DNA from: Candidatus Proelusimicrobium tauri
Lineage (GTDB): Bacteria; Elusimicrobiota; Elusimicrobia; Elusimicrobiales; Elusimicrobiaceae
Direction of reading: 5' to 3'
DNA length: 64,000 nucleotides
Assembly (NCBI GenBank): GCA_002311025.1
Contig: DBYY01000007.1
Location: 1-64,000, forward strand
A program made the translations under genes and the position numbers. The notes below the pieces were generated by a model. It saw only the letters and a list, made by a program, of their open reading frames with translations. It was not told the DNA's origin and did no database searches. The first letter of the stretch is position 1. Each line of letters starts with the position of its first letter. This document shows, in pieces, positions 50,748 to 60,180 of this stretch.

Positions 50748-51370
50748 TATTTTTTACCTTTTTTCTTTTTCCACGGAATAACAAAAACAATAGTATTTTT
50801 AGGCAAAAGTTGTCCTTCTTGATAAGTAATACCTACTTTAGTACTGTTAAGTCTATCAAGCAAAACAGGCAGAAGTTCTTTTGCTTTAAAAACTTCTATC
50901 TGTTTTGCCTCTCTTATAAATTTGGGTTGATTACTGTAATTAAACTGCGGAACGGCAATTATAGTATAATTTTCTGTTTCAAATTCTTCTTTTTTGGCAT
51001 CATCGCTTACCACATCTGCCATAAACATTACTGCCGTTCTTAAAAATTCCATTAAGGCAATACTTGCAATAGCAAGGGCCTGGGGATTAATTATTTTGGC
51101 AATTTCTTGGTCAATTTTTTCCCCTAAAGTTAAGGCACATAAACTTGACATTTTATAATCAAGGCCTATCCCCGTAAGTTCCAAATTTTGACCTTCTAAA
51201 AACTCATATACTACTCCCGGTTCTAAAGCCGCGTGAAGAGATGTTAAAAAAACCGCAAGTTCGCTTTCATCTTGAAAACCCGCTGCACGCAAATCAATTC
51301 CTGCGCCGCGCAAACGGCGCAGGATTTCTTTGTAATGCAAAGTAATTTTAAACTTACGGATTTTACGCAT
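50747..51370 (-). CDS. Hypothetical protein between secF and the acyltransferase gene
   Basis: A 207-residue cytoplasmic protein I do not recognise. Residues 85-125 contain a helical stretch (LTLGEKIDQEIAKIINPQ) that recalls cobalamin-dependent methionine synthase activation domains, but the match is too short to use. The C-terminus is a Lys-rich tail (PWKKKKGKK). It overlaps secF by one base (TAATG). Confidence 0.55.
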   Translation of the reverse strand: MRKIRKFKITLHYKEILRRLRGAGIDLRAAGFQDESELAVFLTSLHAALEPGVVYEFLEGQNLELTGIGLDYKMSSLCALTLGEKIDQEIAKIINPQALAIASIALMEFLRTAVMFMADVVSDDAKKEEFETENYTIIAVPQFNYSNQPKFIREAKQIEVFKAKELLPVLLDRLNSTKVGITYQEGQLLPKNTIVFVIPWKKKKGKK

Positions 51371-52341
51371 TAATGATGTCTTTTTTTGCTTTTCAAAGCA
51401 GGTTCTTGATAACCTTGATTTGAATAGGCATTTTGTTCTGCGGAAAGGCTGAACTTTCCATCTTTAGTCCATTGGTAAACAAGACCGGGAACCAAAACAG
51501 CACTGGAATAAGTTCCGGAAGTTAAACCGATTAAGATTGCAAGAGAGAAGTTGTTAAGCACTTTTCCACCCATAAAATACAAAATTGCCGTTGCACCGAT
51601 AACGGTAATAGAGGTTATTACTGTTCTTGAAAGTGTTTCGTTAACACTGACATTTAATAATTCTCTGATATCCCATTTCGGATGTAATTTAGCATTTTCG
51701 CGAACTCTGTCGAAAATAACAATAGTGTCGTTTATAGAAAAACCTGCTATTGTCATAAATGCCGCCACTATAACGAGGTCAACTTCTAACTGGAAGAAAG
51801 AGAAAAGACCAATCGTTAAAAACACATCGTGGAACAAAGCAGCAACTGCCATTGCACCCCAAATAATGTTTTGGAAGCGGAAAGCAATATAAACGACCAT
51901 AGCAAACATAGCAATCACAAAGGCTTTTATAGCACTTTTAGCCAAATGACTACCTATTGTAGGTCCGACAAAGTCTATTTGTTCAATAGTAAATTCAACA
52001 CCGGTTTTACCCAAGCCTTCTTGAATACTGGCGGAAACCTCATTAACATTTTCTTGGGAACCTTTTACTTTAAGAGCAAAAGAATTTGTGCCGACAAAGG
52101 TTTGAATATCTGCTTTTAACCCTTGTTGAGTAAGAGCAGTTCTAACTTGGTCAATGTTCATATTGTCCTTGAACTGAACTTGCACCATTGTTCCGCCTGT
52201 AAAATCAATACCGTAGTTAAGGCCTTTGAAAATTACAGAGCATAAACAGGCAAGCATAATTAAGCCGGAAATCCAGAAAAACATTTTTCTTGAGCCGACA
52301 AAATCAATATTAGTTTTTGGCAAAATTTCAAAATATTTCAT
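51370..52341 (-). CDS. secF: Protein translocase subunit SecF
   Basis: A 323-residue protein of the Sec accessory complex, with six membrane helices. GLNYGIDFTGGTMVQVQF and the C-terminal TIAGFSINDTIVIFDRVREN and SLSRTVITSITV-like segments are SecF signatures. With SecD it uses the proton gradient to complete export. It lies 3 bp after secD. Confidence 0.96.
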   Translation of the reverse strand: MKYFEILPKTNIDFVGSRKMFFWISGLIMLACLCSVIFKGLNYGIDFTGGTMVQVQFKDNMNIDQVRTALTQQGLKADIQTFVGTNSFALKVKGSQENVNEVSASIQEGLGKTGVEFTIEQIDFVGPTIGSHLAKSAIKAFVIAMFAMVVYIAFRFQNIIWGAMAVAALFHDVFLTIGLFSFFQLEVDLVIVAAFMTIAGFSINDTIVIFDRVRENAKLHPKWDIRELLNVSVNETLSRTVITSITVIGATAILYFMGGKVLNNFSLAILIGLTSGTYSSAVLVPGLVYQWTKDGKFSLSAEQNAYSNQGYQEPALKSKKRHH

Positions 52342-52344
52342 AAT

Positions 52345-53751
52345 CTATATACTAATCTCCTTAGGATTTGCCGTAAGCAACATCTCGTAAATTGCGCGGG
52401 TCACAAACACGGAAGTAAACACACCGACTAAAAGACCCAAAGTTAAAGTTAAAGCAAAACCTTTAACAGGACCCGTTCCGAAGTTGAAAAGCAATATGGA
52501 AGCAATCCATGTTGTAAGGTTAGAGTCAAAAATTGCGCTCCATGCTTTTTCATAACCTTCTTTTATAACAAGATATAAGGGCTGACCTTTCTGATATTCT
52601 TCGCGCATACGCTCCAAAATAAGAACGTTTGCATCCACCGCCATCGCTAAAGATAAAATGATACCGGCGATACCGGGCAAAGTCAAAGTAGCGGAGAAAT
52701 AAGCCATCGTTGCTACTAAGAAAATGAGGTTTAAAACCAAAGCAATGCTTGAAATAAACCCGGAAGCGCGGTAGTAAATTGTCATAAATAAAACTATGAA
52801 AATAAAGCCGATTAAGGAGGCTTTTAAACCGCTCTTAATAGAGTCTTCACCTAAACCGGGACCGATAACTCTCTTTTCAATAATTCTGACGGGAGCAGGT
52901 AAAGCACCGGCGCGTAAAACTATGACAAGTTGTTTGGCTTCGTTCATAGTAAAGTTACCGGTAATTTGACCATTGCTTGTAATTCTGGCTTGAATTACAG
53001 GAGCACTTTGAATTGTATTATCTAACACGATAGCAAGTTGTTTGTGTAAATTATGTCCTGTTAATTCGCCGAATTTTTTGGCACCTGCGCCGTTAAAAGT
53101 AAAGGATACTGCGGGATAACCGTATTCCCCTGTGGAAATGCGAGCATCTTCCAAATCTGCACCGGTAATAGCAGCAGTTGCTGTTACGGCTTGGGTATAA
53201 TGCTCTCTGTTCTTCATAGCGGTTACGCCTTCGGGCATAAGGGCTTGGGCTTCTGCGGTTAAACTTCCATCCGGATTAAAGGCATTTTCCATTTCATCTA
53301 TTTTTTGAATAGCCTCTTGCGCTTTTTCAGAATCAACAATAAGCCTAAACTCAAGCATAGCAGTTTTACCTATAAGGGCTTCTGCCTGTTCGGGATTGGC
53401 AATACCGGGAAGTTGAACGGAAATCCATTTTTCACCTTGTTTGGTTATGGGAATTTCACCGACACCGTATTGGTCAATTCTGTTTCTGACGATTTCAATC
53501 GCGCGCTGCATAGAATCATTTAAGGATTCATTGCCGGATAATTTTGAAACATCAAGTTCCAAAAGCAAGGAAGAACCACCTCTTAAGTCCAAACCTAAAT
53601 TCAAAATTCTTTTAGGTCTATCACCGGATGCTTCCAGTTTTTCCCTTTCGGCTTGTGTTTTGGAATACCACTCATAACTGGGATATAACAAAGCAACCGA
53701 GCCGACAAGGGCAATAATTATTATTGTCCACTTTACTGCTAGTTTATTCAT
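52345..53751 (-). CDS. secD: Protein translocase subunit SecD
   Basis: A 468-residue partner of SecF. LNLGLDLRGGSSLLLELD, the PNPEQAEALIGKTAMLEF (here GIANPEQAEALIGKTAML) segment, AVDANVLILERMREE and a six-helix membrane half are present. Its start overlaps the yajC stop by 4 bp. Confidence 0.96.
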   Translation of the reverse strand: MNKLAVKWTIIIIALVGSVALLYPSYEWYSKTQAEREKLEASGDRPKRILNLGLDLRGGSSLLLELDVSKLSGNESLNDSMQRAIEIVRNRIDQYGVGEIPITKQGEKWISVQLPGIANPEQAEALIGKTAMLEFRLIVDSEKAQEAIQKIDEMENAFNPDGSLTAEAQALMPEGVTAMKNREHYTQAVTATAAITGADLEDARISTGEYGYPAVSFTFNGAGAKKFGELTGHNLHKQLAIVLDNTIQSAPVIQARITSNGQITGNFTMNEAKQLVIVLRAGALPAPVRIIEKRVIGPGLGEDSIKSGLKASLIGFIFIVLFMTIYYRASGFISSIALVLNLIFLVATMAYFSATLTLPGIAGIILSLAMAVDANVLILERMREEYQKGQPLYLVIKEGYEKAWSAIFDSNLTTWIASILLFNFGTGPVKGFALTLTLGLLVGVFTSVFVTRAIYEMLLTANPKEISI

Positions 53752-54050
53752 TTTTTAGTAACTCCGTTTGCATTTACATTATCTTTAAAAACATCAACAA
53801 TGCCGTTTTCTAGGACGGTAATTTTTGTGTTTTCAGAGATTTTTACTTCAAATAAATTATCTTTAAAACCTACTATTGTGCCGATTACCCCACCAATCAA
53901 GATAACCTTATCACCTTTTTGTAGGGATTTAATAATTGTTTGCCTTTGCTGTTCGCGTTTCTTTTGTCCTCTTGACGAAACAAATAACATCACACCAACA
54001 AAAATAATCAGTATAACCAAAAAACTATTACCTGCTGCTCCTTGTTCCAT
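53748..54050 (-). CDS. yajC: Sec translocon accessory protein YajC
   Basis: A 100-residue protein: one membrane helix (6-26) and a small cytoplasmic domain with QKKREQQRQTIIKSLQKGDKV and GGVIGTIVGF. It is encoded with secD and secF as in most bacteria. Confidence 0.93.
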   Translation of the reverse strand: MEQGAAGNSFLVILIIFVGVMLFVSSRGQKKREQQRQTIIKSLQKGDKVILIGGVIGTIVGFKDNLFEVKISENTKITVLENGIVDVFKDNVNANGVTKK

Positions 54051-54117
54051 ATAAGAAACTCCTCCATATAATATATATACTTAATTTTAGCATATTTAGA
54101 GGAACTAAAGAAGATTT

Positions 54118-54888
54118 TTATTTAGCGCTGTAGGTTAAATTGGCAAACAAACGTTTAAAAATATCCCTGTTTGGCATAGGAGTAAGGACTCTTGAGTCCC
54201 ATTTAATAAAATTGCCGGCGGCGTACATATCACATTCGCTTTCGCTTACAAAAGCCCCTTTGCTGGCAATATCAATATAAACCGGCTCAAAAGAAAAAGA
54301 ATCTTTTAGACGAACTATAATTTTATTATCTGCCTCAATAATATCTCCCTTAACCTCGTAAGGATAAATGAAGATTAAGTAAATTACTGCCATAACAAAA
54401 GAGGTTGTCTTTTGATTTTTAAAAATTTCCGGCAGATTAAGTAAACCGGTTTGTTTCGAAAGATTTACAATTTCAAAATTCATTGTTTCAAAAAAGAAAT
54501 TTTGTAAAACCTGCGCTTTTTGGCTTACCTCAAAAGAAGAATCTATAAGTTTATCAAAATCTTCCCGTGCAATATTAAAAAGAGCCAAAATTTCTTCACG
54601 GGAAGTTTTGGGATTAATTGAACGGGCAAGCAAAATCAGACCTTCTAAAAGGTCGGGATTTTTCAAGTTTAAAAAGCGGTCAATTTCTTCTTTTAAAGTA
54701 TCTTGTTCGCGTTTAAATAAAGCACTAATTTCCGGCGGGAGCGTGCCATAATACTCCTTTGCTAAAGTATAAACACATTGCGGATCTTTTCTGTAAAATT
54801 CGACAAGACTTTGGGTTAATTTTTCCTTATGGGCAGATTCCGTTTTAAGCAAACTGAAAATTGCTTTTATTTCGTTTTCGTTGGACAT
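54118..54888 (-). CDS. Hypothetical protein after era
   Basis: A 256-residue protein I do not recognise. It is acidic, mostly helical, with no membrane segment, and has a few cysteines (CVYTL, SECDMY). It starts right after the era stop codon. Nothing beyond position suggests a role. Confidence 0.55.
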   Translation of the reverse strand: MSNENEIKAIFSLLKTESAHKEKLTQSLVEFYRKDPQCVYTLAKEYYGTLPPEISALFKREQDTLKEEIDRFLNLKNPDLLEGLILLARSINPKTSREEILALFNIAREDFDKLIDSSFEVSQKAQVLQNFFFETMNFEIVNLSKQTGLLNLPEIFKNQKTTSFVMAVIYLIFIYPYEVKGDIIEADNKIIVRLKDSFSFEPVYIDIASKGAFVSESECDMYAAGNFIKWDSRVLTPMPNRDIFKRLFANLTYSAK

Positions 54889-55794
54889 TTAATCTATGTA
54901 ACCGAATTTTTTGAGTTGTTTAACATTACTGCGCCAAGCGGGTGCAACTTCAACCCTTAATTCAAGACGGTATTTCTTTTGTAAAAATTGGCAAATGCGA
55001 TCTTCGGCATTTTTGCGAAGTTTACCGATAGCGCTACCGCCTTTACCGATTAAAATTGCTTTTTGGTTTTCCCTTTCCGTATAAATTATGGCGCGGATAA
55101 AGTTTTTATCGCCTAGATCTTCGGTAAAAGTTTCCACTTCAACAAAAGTGCTATAAGGTATTTCCTGATTGTAAAGAAGGAAAATTTGCTCCCTTATAAA
55201 CTCGGCTATATAAAATCTTTCCCAGCGGTCCGTAAGTTGCCCTTTTGGGAAATACGGCGGACTAAAAGGAATATAATCGGCAACGGCTCTTTGCACTTGG
55301 TCAACCCCCTCGCCTTTTTTAGCATTTACATAGAAAACTTTCTTTATCGGCAACTGGGCACAAATAGCATTTTTGATTTTTAAGAGTTCATCTTTATCTT
55401 TAACTAAATCGACTTTATTTATGACGAGCAAAATAGGGCAATACAGTTCTTTTAATTTTTTAACAAGCTCCAAATGTTTGCTTAAGGTGGAAGTTGCATC
55501 ATACACAAAAAGAACCAAATCGGCATCTTCGCTTACGGCTTGATTAAGAGAGTTCAGCATAACTTCCTGTAATTTGTATTCCGCATGTAAAAAACCCGGA
55601 GTATCAACAAAAACTATTTGATAATCCCTACCTTCGCAAATTGCCAAAATATTTTGCCTTGTTGTTTGCGGTTTATGCGTTACGGGTGATAAATCAACCC
55701 CCGCAAATTTATTAAGCAAAGTGCTTTTGCCGGCATTAGCAAGACCGGCAAGAACAGCAAAACCGCTTTTAAAATTGAGATCGTCTTGCAACAT
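54889..55794 (-). CDS. era: GTPase Era
   Basis: A 301-residue ribosome-assembly GTPase. GLANAGKSTLLNK (G1; usually PNVGKS), VDTPGFLH (G3) and VINKVDLV (G4) form the GTPase half; the C-terminal KH domain carries ILIGKGGSAIGKLRKNAED for 16S rRNA binding. It lies 5 bp after pyrR. Confidence 0.95.
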   Translation of the reverse strand: MLQDDLNFKSGFAVLAGLANAGKSTLLNKFAGVDLSPVTHKPQTTRQNILAICEGRDYQIVFVDTPGFLHAEYKLQEVMLNSLNQAVSEDADLVLFVYDATSTLSKHLELVKKLKELYCPILLVINKVDLVKDKDELLKIKNAICAQLPIKKVFYVNAKKGEGVDQVQRAVADYIPFSPPYFPKGQLTDRWERFYIAEFIREQIFLLYNQEIPYSTFVEVETFTEDLGDKNFIRAIIYTERENQKAILIGKGGSAIGKLRKNAEDRICQFLQKKYRLELRVEVAPAWRSNVKQLKKFGYID

Positions 55795-55799
55795 AAATT

Positions 55800-56345
55800 T
55801 TATCTTTCTTTTTGACCGCCGATATTGTGAACTATCATATCATCGCCATCATGTTCTTTAATATGAACGTGGATAATATCATCATCTGCAGTGGTAACTT
55901 CACGTCCGACATAATCTGCTCTGACGGGTATTTCCCTATGGCCTCTATCAACAATGACCAAGAGTTCCACTTTGTGCGGGCGACCTTGATCCATAATAGC
56001 ATCTAAAGCACATCTAACGGTTCTGCCGGTATATAAAACATCGTCAACTAAAACGATATCCATACCTTTAATATCAAAACCGATTGAAGCGCCTTTCATT
56101 TGAGGGTCTTGGGCAACTTGAGTTAAATCATCTCTATATAAAGTAATATCCAAAACACCTAAAGGTAAATCTATTCTATAGAAATTTTTAATTCTATCGT
56201 GTAATCTTTGGGCAATATAAACACCGCGTGTCTTAATACCTACTAAACAAAGTTTATTAGTATCGGTATGTCTTTCCACAATTTCCAGGGCAAGTCTATC
56301 TAAAGTTTTTGATAAAGATTTTTCATCTACTATAATTTTTTTCAT
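55800..56345 (-). CDS. pyrR: Pyrimidine operon regulator / uracil phosphoribosyltransferase PyrR
   Basis: A 181-residue PRT-fold protein. DIVLVDDVLYTGRTVRCALD is the PRPP-binding loop, and PVRADYVGREV the C-terminal signature. PyrR attenuates pyr mRNAs in many Firmicutes and has phosphoribosyltransferase activity. No pyr genes lie in this window. It starts the pyrR-era-hypothetical run. Confidence 0.92.
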   Translation of the reverse strand: MKKIIVDEKSLSKTLDRLALEIVERHTDTNKLCLVGIKTRGVYIAQRLHDRIKNFYRIDLPLGVLDITLYRDDLTQVAQDPQMKGASIGFDIKGMDIVLVDDVLYTGRTVRCALDAIMDQGRPHKVELLVIVDRGHREIPVRADYVGREVTTADDDIIHVHIKEHDGDDMIVHNIGGQKER

Positions 56346-56387
56346 AAAGATTCTCCTTTAGGACTTTTTGGGTCTTTTTAAATTGTA

Positions 56388-57818
56388 TCATTTTTTATTT
56401 GTACGTTTATCTGCTTTTTTATTTAAAGAGGCAAGGGATAAAATAATTTCTTCTTGTAAAGCGTCAATTTCCGCCCTAGATAAGGTAAAATTATTACTAA
56501 TAACACAAAAGGCAATAAGTTTGTTTTGTCTATCCTGCACATAACCTGCATGGGCGCGAACCCCTTCAATAGAACCTGTTTTTACTCTTGCTTTACCTAC
56601 TGCAAGAGTATCTTTCATACGGTTTGACATATTGCCTATATCGTTTTCATCCCCAACTACGGATAAAGATTCTATAAAATCTTGACCATAAGGTTGTTTT
56701 TGAACCTGCTCCAGCAAAGAAACAATTGTTTTACAAGTGGTGCTGTTTGAACGGGCAAGGCCACTACCGTCAAAAAGATTTGTATCGGTGCTGTCTATAC
56801 CCATTTTTTCTAAATAAGATTTTATAGCGTCAATACCTTCTTCTGCGCTACCTTTACCTAAATGACGAAGCAAAATATCGGCATATAAATTAAGACTTCT
56901 CTTATTGGTTTTTTGGACTATTTCTTTTAACGGCGCAGATAAATGGGTATAAAGTAAATTTTCCGGCAAGTAATTATCACTAGAACCGACTAAGGCTTTG
57001 CCTTTTACTTTTATTCCGTTTTCCATAAGTTTTGCTTTAAAAAACTTAGCCGTAAACAAAGCCGGACTTGCTATTGCGCCAAGAACTTCCGTTTTTTGTT
57101 TTGTTAAAGGCAAACGACCTCTTATTTGCATCTTTTCTGAAAGAGGGACAAAATTTAAATAAGTATCTTCACGGGAAACCTGACTTGTATAATATGCCTT
57201 AACTTCTATTGGAACTTCATATTCCTGAGGAGATATCTTGGCAATTTTTCCAATTTCCCCCTCTTCACCGGAAGGTTCAAAATAAACGGAAAAATTATTG
57301 TCTTTTATAGTTAATGCATCCGAAGGAGCGGCAAAATAATTACCTATATTTTGATAAGTTGTGTGAATAGGCAAAGTATTATCTTTAAACAAAGTATTAT
57401 CACCGTAAATGTTGCCGGTAATTGTGGTTATACCCTGTTTTTTTAAAGCATCTACCCAAGATAAAGCCACCTGTTCTATACTCTTATCAAAATACTTTGA
57501 GGCAAGACTCGGATCTCCGCCGCCGACGATATAAATATCCCCTTTAATTTTGTTACCTTTTCTTATGCCGCTAAAATAAATTTTTGTTTCAAAAGTATAA
57601 TCAGGTCCAAAAGTATCTAAAGCCGCCGCGGTAGTAAATAGTTTGACTATGCTTGCAGGATTTAAACGCCAAGAAGAGTTTTTATCCAAAACAACCTCGC
57701 CGTCAATATATTTTGCATAAACACTTGACTGCGCACCTTCAAGCGCAAATAATTTATCTTGCGCAAAAGTCAAAACACCTAAAAAGGTAAAAATAAAAAA
57801 TAAATAAAATCTTTTCAT
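56388..57818 (-). CDS. dacB: D-alanyl-D-alanine carboxypeptidase / endopeptidase (PBP4 type)
   Basis: A 476-residue periplasmic penicillin-binding protein. The start at 57818 (MKRFYLFFIFTFLGVLTFAQ) gives a good signal peptide; an ATG 17 codons upstream is less likely. Active-site motifs are SIVK (ASIVKLFTTAAAL), S-L-N (NKRSLNLYAD) and KTG (VKTGSIEGVRAHAG). The enzyme trims and cleaves peptidoglycan cross-links. TGC-TATCCT ends six bases before the start and there is no binding site, so its mRNA may be leaderless. Confidence 0.92.
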   Translation of the reverse strand: MKRFYLFFIFTFLGVLTFAQDKLFALEGAQSSVYAKYIDGEVVLDKNSSWRLNPASIVKLFTTAAALDTFGPDYTFETKIYFSGIRKGNKIKGDIYIVGGGDPSLASKYFDKSIEQVALSWVDALKKQGITTITGNIYGDNTLFKDNTLPIHTTYQNIGNYFAAPSDALTIKDNNFSVYFEPSGEEGEIGKIAKISPQEYEVPIEVKAYYTSQVSREDTYLNFVPLSEKMQIRGRLPLTKQKTEVLGAIASPALFTAKFFKAKLMENGIKVKGKALVGSSDNYLPENLLYTHLSAPLKEIVQKTNKRSLNLYADILLRHLGKGSAEEGIDAIKSYLEKMGIDSTDTNLFDGSGLARSNSTTCKTIVSLLEQVQKQPYGQDFIESLSVVGDENDIGNMSNRMKDTLAVGKARVKTGSIEGVRAHAGYVQDRQNKLIAFCVISNNFTLSRAEIDALQEEIILSLASLNKKADKRTNKK

Positions 57819-57824
57819 ACTTAT

Positions 57825-57857
57825 AGGATAGCACATTAAGAGGCAGATTAGTATAAT
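57825..57857. promoter_or_regulatory. Divergent -10 boxes of dacB and the helicase gene
   Basis: In the 45-bp gap, TATCCT (minus, 57825-57830, with TGC before it) and TATAAT (plus, 57852-57857) each lie six bases from a start codon. Good -35 boxes are lacking, and no Shine-Dalgarno sequence is present for either gene. Confidence 0.5.
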
Positions 57858-57863
57858 ATAAGT

Positions 57864-59258
57864 ATGCAAAAAACTTTCAATAATTTCGGTTTATCCAAAA
57901 AACTTGTTTTAAATTTAAAAGAACAAGATTTTATAATTCCTACTGAAATACAGCAAAGCGCCATAGAACCTTTTTTGGAAGGTAGCGATATCATTGCTTG
58001 CGCAAAAACCGGTAGCGGAAAAACGGCCGCTTATCTTATACCTATTATTGAAATGTTAAGTAAAGAAGAAGATTCTTGCGCTTTGGTTGTTGCACCGACA
58101 AGAGAACTTGCCCAGCAAATAAGCCAAGTTTTTATAAGTCTTGCTAAAAATTTTAATATTAAACCTGCTCTTTTGACCGGCGGTAAAATGATGCAGGCAC
58201 AACTTAGACGCCTTAAACAAAACCCTCGTTTTATAAGTGGCACTCCCGGCAGAATAAATGACCATATCGCAAGAAAAACTTTCCCACTTGAAAAAATAAA
58301 ATATATTGTTTGGGATGAAACCGATAGAATGCTTGAACTAGGTTTTTTTGAACAAATCGAAAACATTTTAAATAAACTACCCAAAGAAAAACAGAGTTTT
58401 ATGCTTTCAGCCACTTTTAATAAACGCTTGATAAATCTTGCCTCTAAATACTTGATAGAACCTAAAATAATTTCTATCAGTAAAGGTAATGAAGTGCCCG
58501 ACCTTATTAAGCAAGAAACTGTTGATACAAGCGGTTCTTACAAACTTGTTGAACTTGAAAAAATTTTAAAAGACAAAAAAGAAAAAATTTTGGTTTTTTG
58601 CGCAACTCACGCAAGCACAAAAGAAGTTTGTAACTATTTGCGTAAGAAAAATATGCTTGTACGTTTTATAAACGGTGCTTTAAAACAAAAACAAAGAGAT
58701 AAAACCATAAAAGATTTTAAACAGGGTAATTTTAATATCCTTTGCGCAACCGACCTTGCCGCGCGCGGACTTGATATCGACGATATAAGTTTAGTTGTAA
58801 ATTATGAACTTCCTTTACATGCGCAGGAATATATTCACAGAATAGGAAGAACAGGCCGTTTTAATAAAAAAGGTAAAGCAATAACTCTGCTTGCAAAAGC
58901 AGATAAACCTTTGTGGAAAGAGATAAAAACTTATCTTAATTCAAATAATTCTCAAGAGCAAAAAGGTATTGATTTAGAAGAAGAATTTAATCAATTAAGA
59001 CAAACAAAGATAAAACCCTCTTTGCCGATTAAAAAAGAAATAAAGAAAACAGAAATTAAACTTCCACAAAAAATAGAAAAAAAACCTACTTTACCCAAAG
59101 AAGAAACAAAACCTATACCTTTGGTTCAAACAGATGTTTGGGGATTCAAAAAAGTGTATGTAGGTAAAGTAGCAAAACAAGAAAAGCAAAAAAAAGAAAT
59201 TAAAAAAAGAAAATTTATAAACAAAAAAATAACAAAAAAATTCCGCCGTAAGAGATAA
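57864..59258 (+). CDS. DEAD-box RNA helicase
   Basis: A 464-residue helicase. Motifs in order: Q motif (IPTEIQQSAI), I (AKTGSGKTAAY), Ia (PTRELAQQ), Ib (GTPGRI), II (DETD rather than DEAD), III (SATF), V (ATDLAARGLDID) and VI (HRIGRTGR). The last 100 residues are Lys-rich and probably bind RNA. RhlE-like; likely ribosome assembly or cold adaptation. Confidence 0.93.
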   Translation: MQKTFNNFGLSKKLVLNLKEQDFIIPTEIQQSAIEPFLEGSDIIACAKTGSGKTAAYLIPIIEMLSKEEDSCALVVAPTRELAQQISQVFISLAKNFNIKPALLTGGKMMQAQLRRLKQNPRFISGTPGRINDHIARKTFPLEKIKYIVWDETDRMLELGFFEQIENILNKLPKEKQSFMLSATFNKRLINLASKYLIEPKIISISKGNEVPDLIKQETVDTSGSYKLVELEKILKDKKEKILVFCATHASTKEVCNYLRKKNMLVRFINGALKQKQRDKTIKDFKQGNFNILCATDLAARGLDIDDISLVVNYELPLHAQEYIHRIGRTGRFNKKGKAITLLAKADKPLWKEIKTYLNSNNSQEQKGIDLEEEFNQLRQTKIKPSLPIKKEIKKTEIKLPQKIEKKPTLPKEETKPIPLVQTDVWGFKKVYVGKVAKQEKQKKEIKKRKFINKKITKKFRRKR

Positions 59259-59259
59259 T

Positions 59260-60141
59260 TTAAATCGGCTCTGCGTGCACGATAATTACAGTATGTTTAC
59301 CATATACTTTTTTCAATTCGTTTTCAAGTAAAGTTGTTTTATCGTGGGCCTTGATAAAAGTTGTTTCTTTATCAATATCGATATGTAAATCAATAAAAAT
59401 TTTATAACCGCTACGGCGTGTCTTAATCTCGTGGGGATTTTTTATTCCCTCAATACTTAAGGCAATTTCTTTTATCTTTTTGATATCTTCCGAAGGTAAG
59501 GCTCGGTCAATAATTTCATCTACGGCATTTTTTATCATCTTCAGGGCAATTATAATAATCAAAATACTTATTACTATACCGACCAATGGATCTAAAACCG
59601 TCCACTTACCCCCTAGAAAAATGGCTCCGCCGATACCAATTAAAGCCGCTAGAGAAGAAAAAGCATCGCTTCTGTGATGCCAAGCATTTGCCATTACCGC
59701 TAAACTGTTTATTTTATGCCCAACCTTAACGGAATATTGATACATAAGTTCTTTAACAACAATAGATAAAAAAGCCATTATCAAGGCAATATAACCCGGT
59801 CTTACCAAAGTATTTCCTTTAAACACCTGTAAAATTTCTTTAAAAGAGACAAAGAAAATTGCCCCTGCGACAAAGAGCAAAAACACGGAAATAAATAAAG
59901 CACACAAAGTTTCTATGCGGGCATGCCCATAGGGATGTTCTTTATCTGCCGGTTTGCTTGCCCACTCCACCCCGAATAATAAAACAATATCCGTTAAAAT
60001 ATCTGAAAGAGAGTGGCTTGCATCAGCCATCATAGCGGCACTCTTCCCTAAAAAACCGGCAATAAATTTTAAAATCGTAAGTAAAATATTGCCCGCAACA
60101 CAAATAAAAGTAAGTTTTCTTGTTTCCTTTATTCTTTCCAT
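59260..60141 (-). CDS. Cation diffusion facilitator (CDF) transporter
   Basis: A 293-residue protein with six membrane helices and a C-terminal cytoplasmic domain. Metal-site residues are in ASHSLSDILTDIVLL and WHHRSDAFSSLAALIG (HxxxD patterns). It exports Zn, Fe, Mn or Cd; specificity is not readable. TATAAT lies seven bases before the ATG with no binding site. Confidence 0.92.
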   Translation of the reverse strand: MERIKETRKLTFICVAGNILLTILKFIAGFLGKSAAMMADASHSLSDILTDIVLLFGVEWASKPADKEHPYGHARIETLCALFISVFLLFVAGAIFFVSFKEILQVFKGNTLVRPGYIALIMAFLSIVVKELMYQYSVKVGHKINSLAVMANAWHHRSDAFSSLAALIGIGGAIFLGGKWTVLDPLVGIVISILIIIIALKMIKNAVDEIIDRALPSEDIKKIKEIALSIEGIKNPHEIKTRRSGYKIFIDLHIDIDKETTFIKAHDKTTLLENELKKVYGKHTVIIVHAEPI

Positions 60142-60148
60142 AATTTAT

Positions 60149-60174
60149 ATTATATATTTTTAATTTGCTATACT
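60149..60174. promoter_or_regulatory. Divergent -10 boxes of the CDF and anchor-protein genes
   Basis: In a 39-bp gap, TATAAT (minus, 60149-60154) and TGC-TATACT (plus, -10 at 60169-60174) each end 6-7 bases from a start codon. Confidence 0.5.
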
Positions 60175-60180
60175 TTATAT

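Noticed and set aside
50747..51370. Methionine-synthase activation-like domain
   Set aside because: Similarity is limited to about 30 helical residues; no adenosylmethionine-binding motif is seen.
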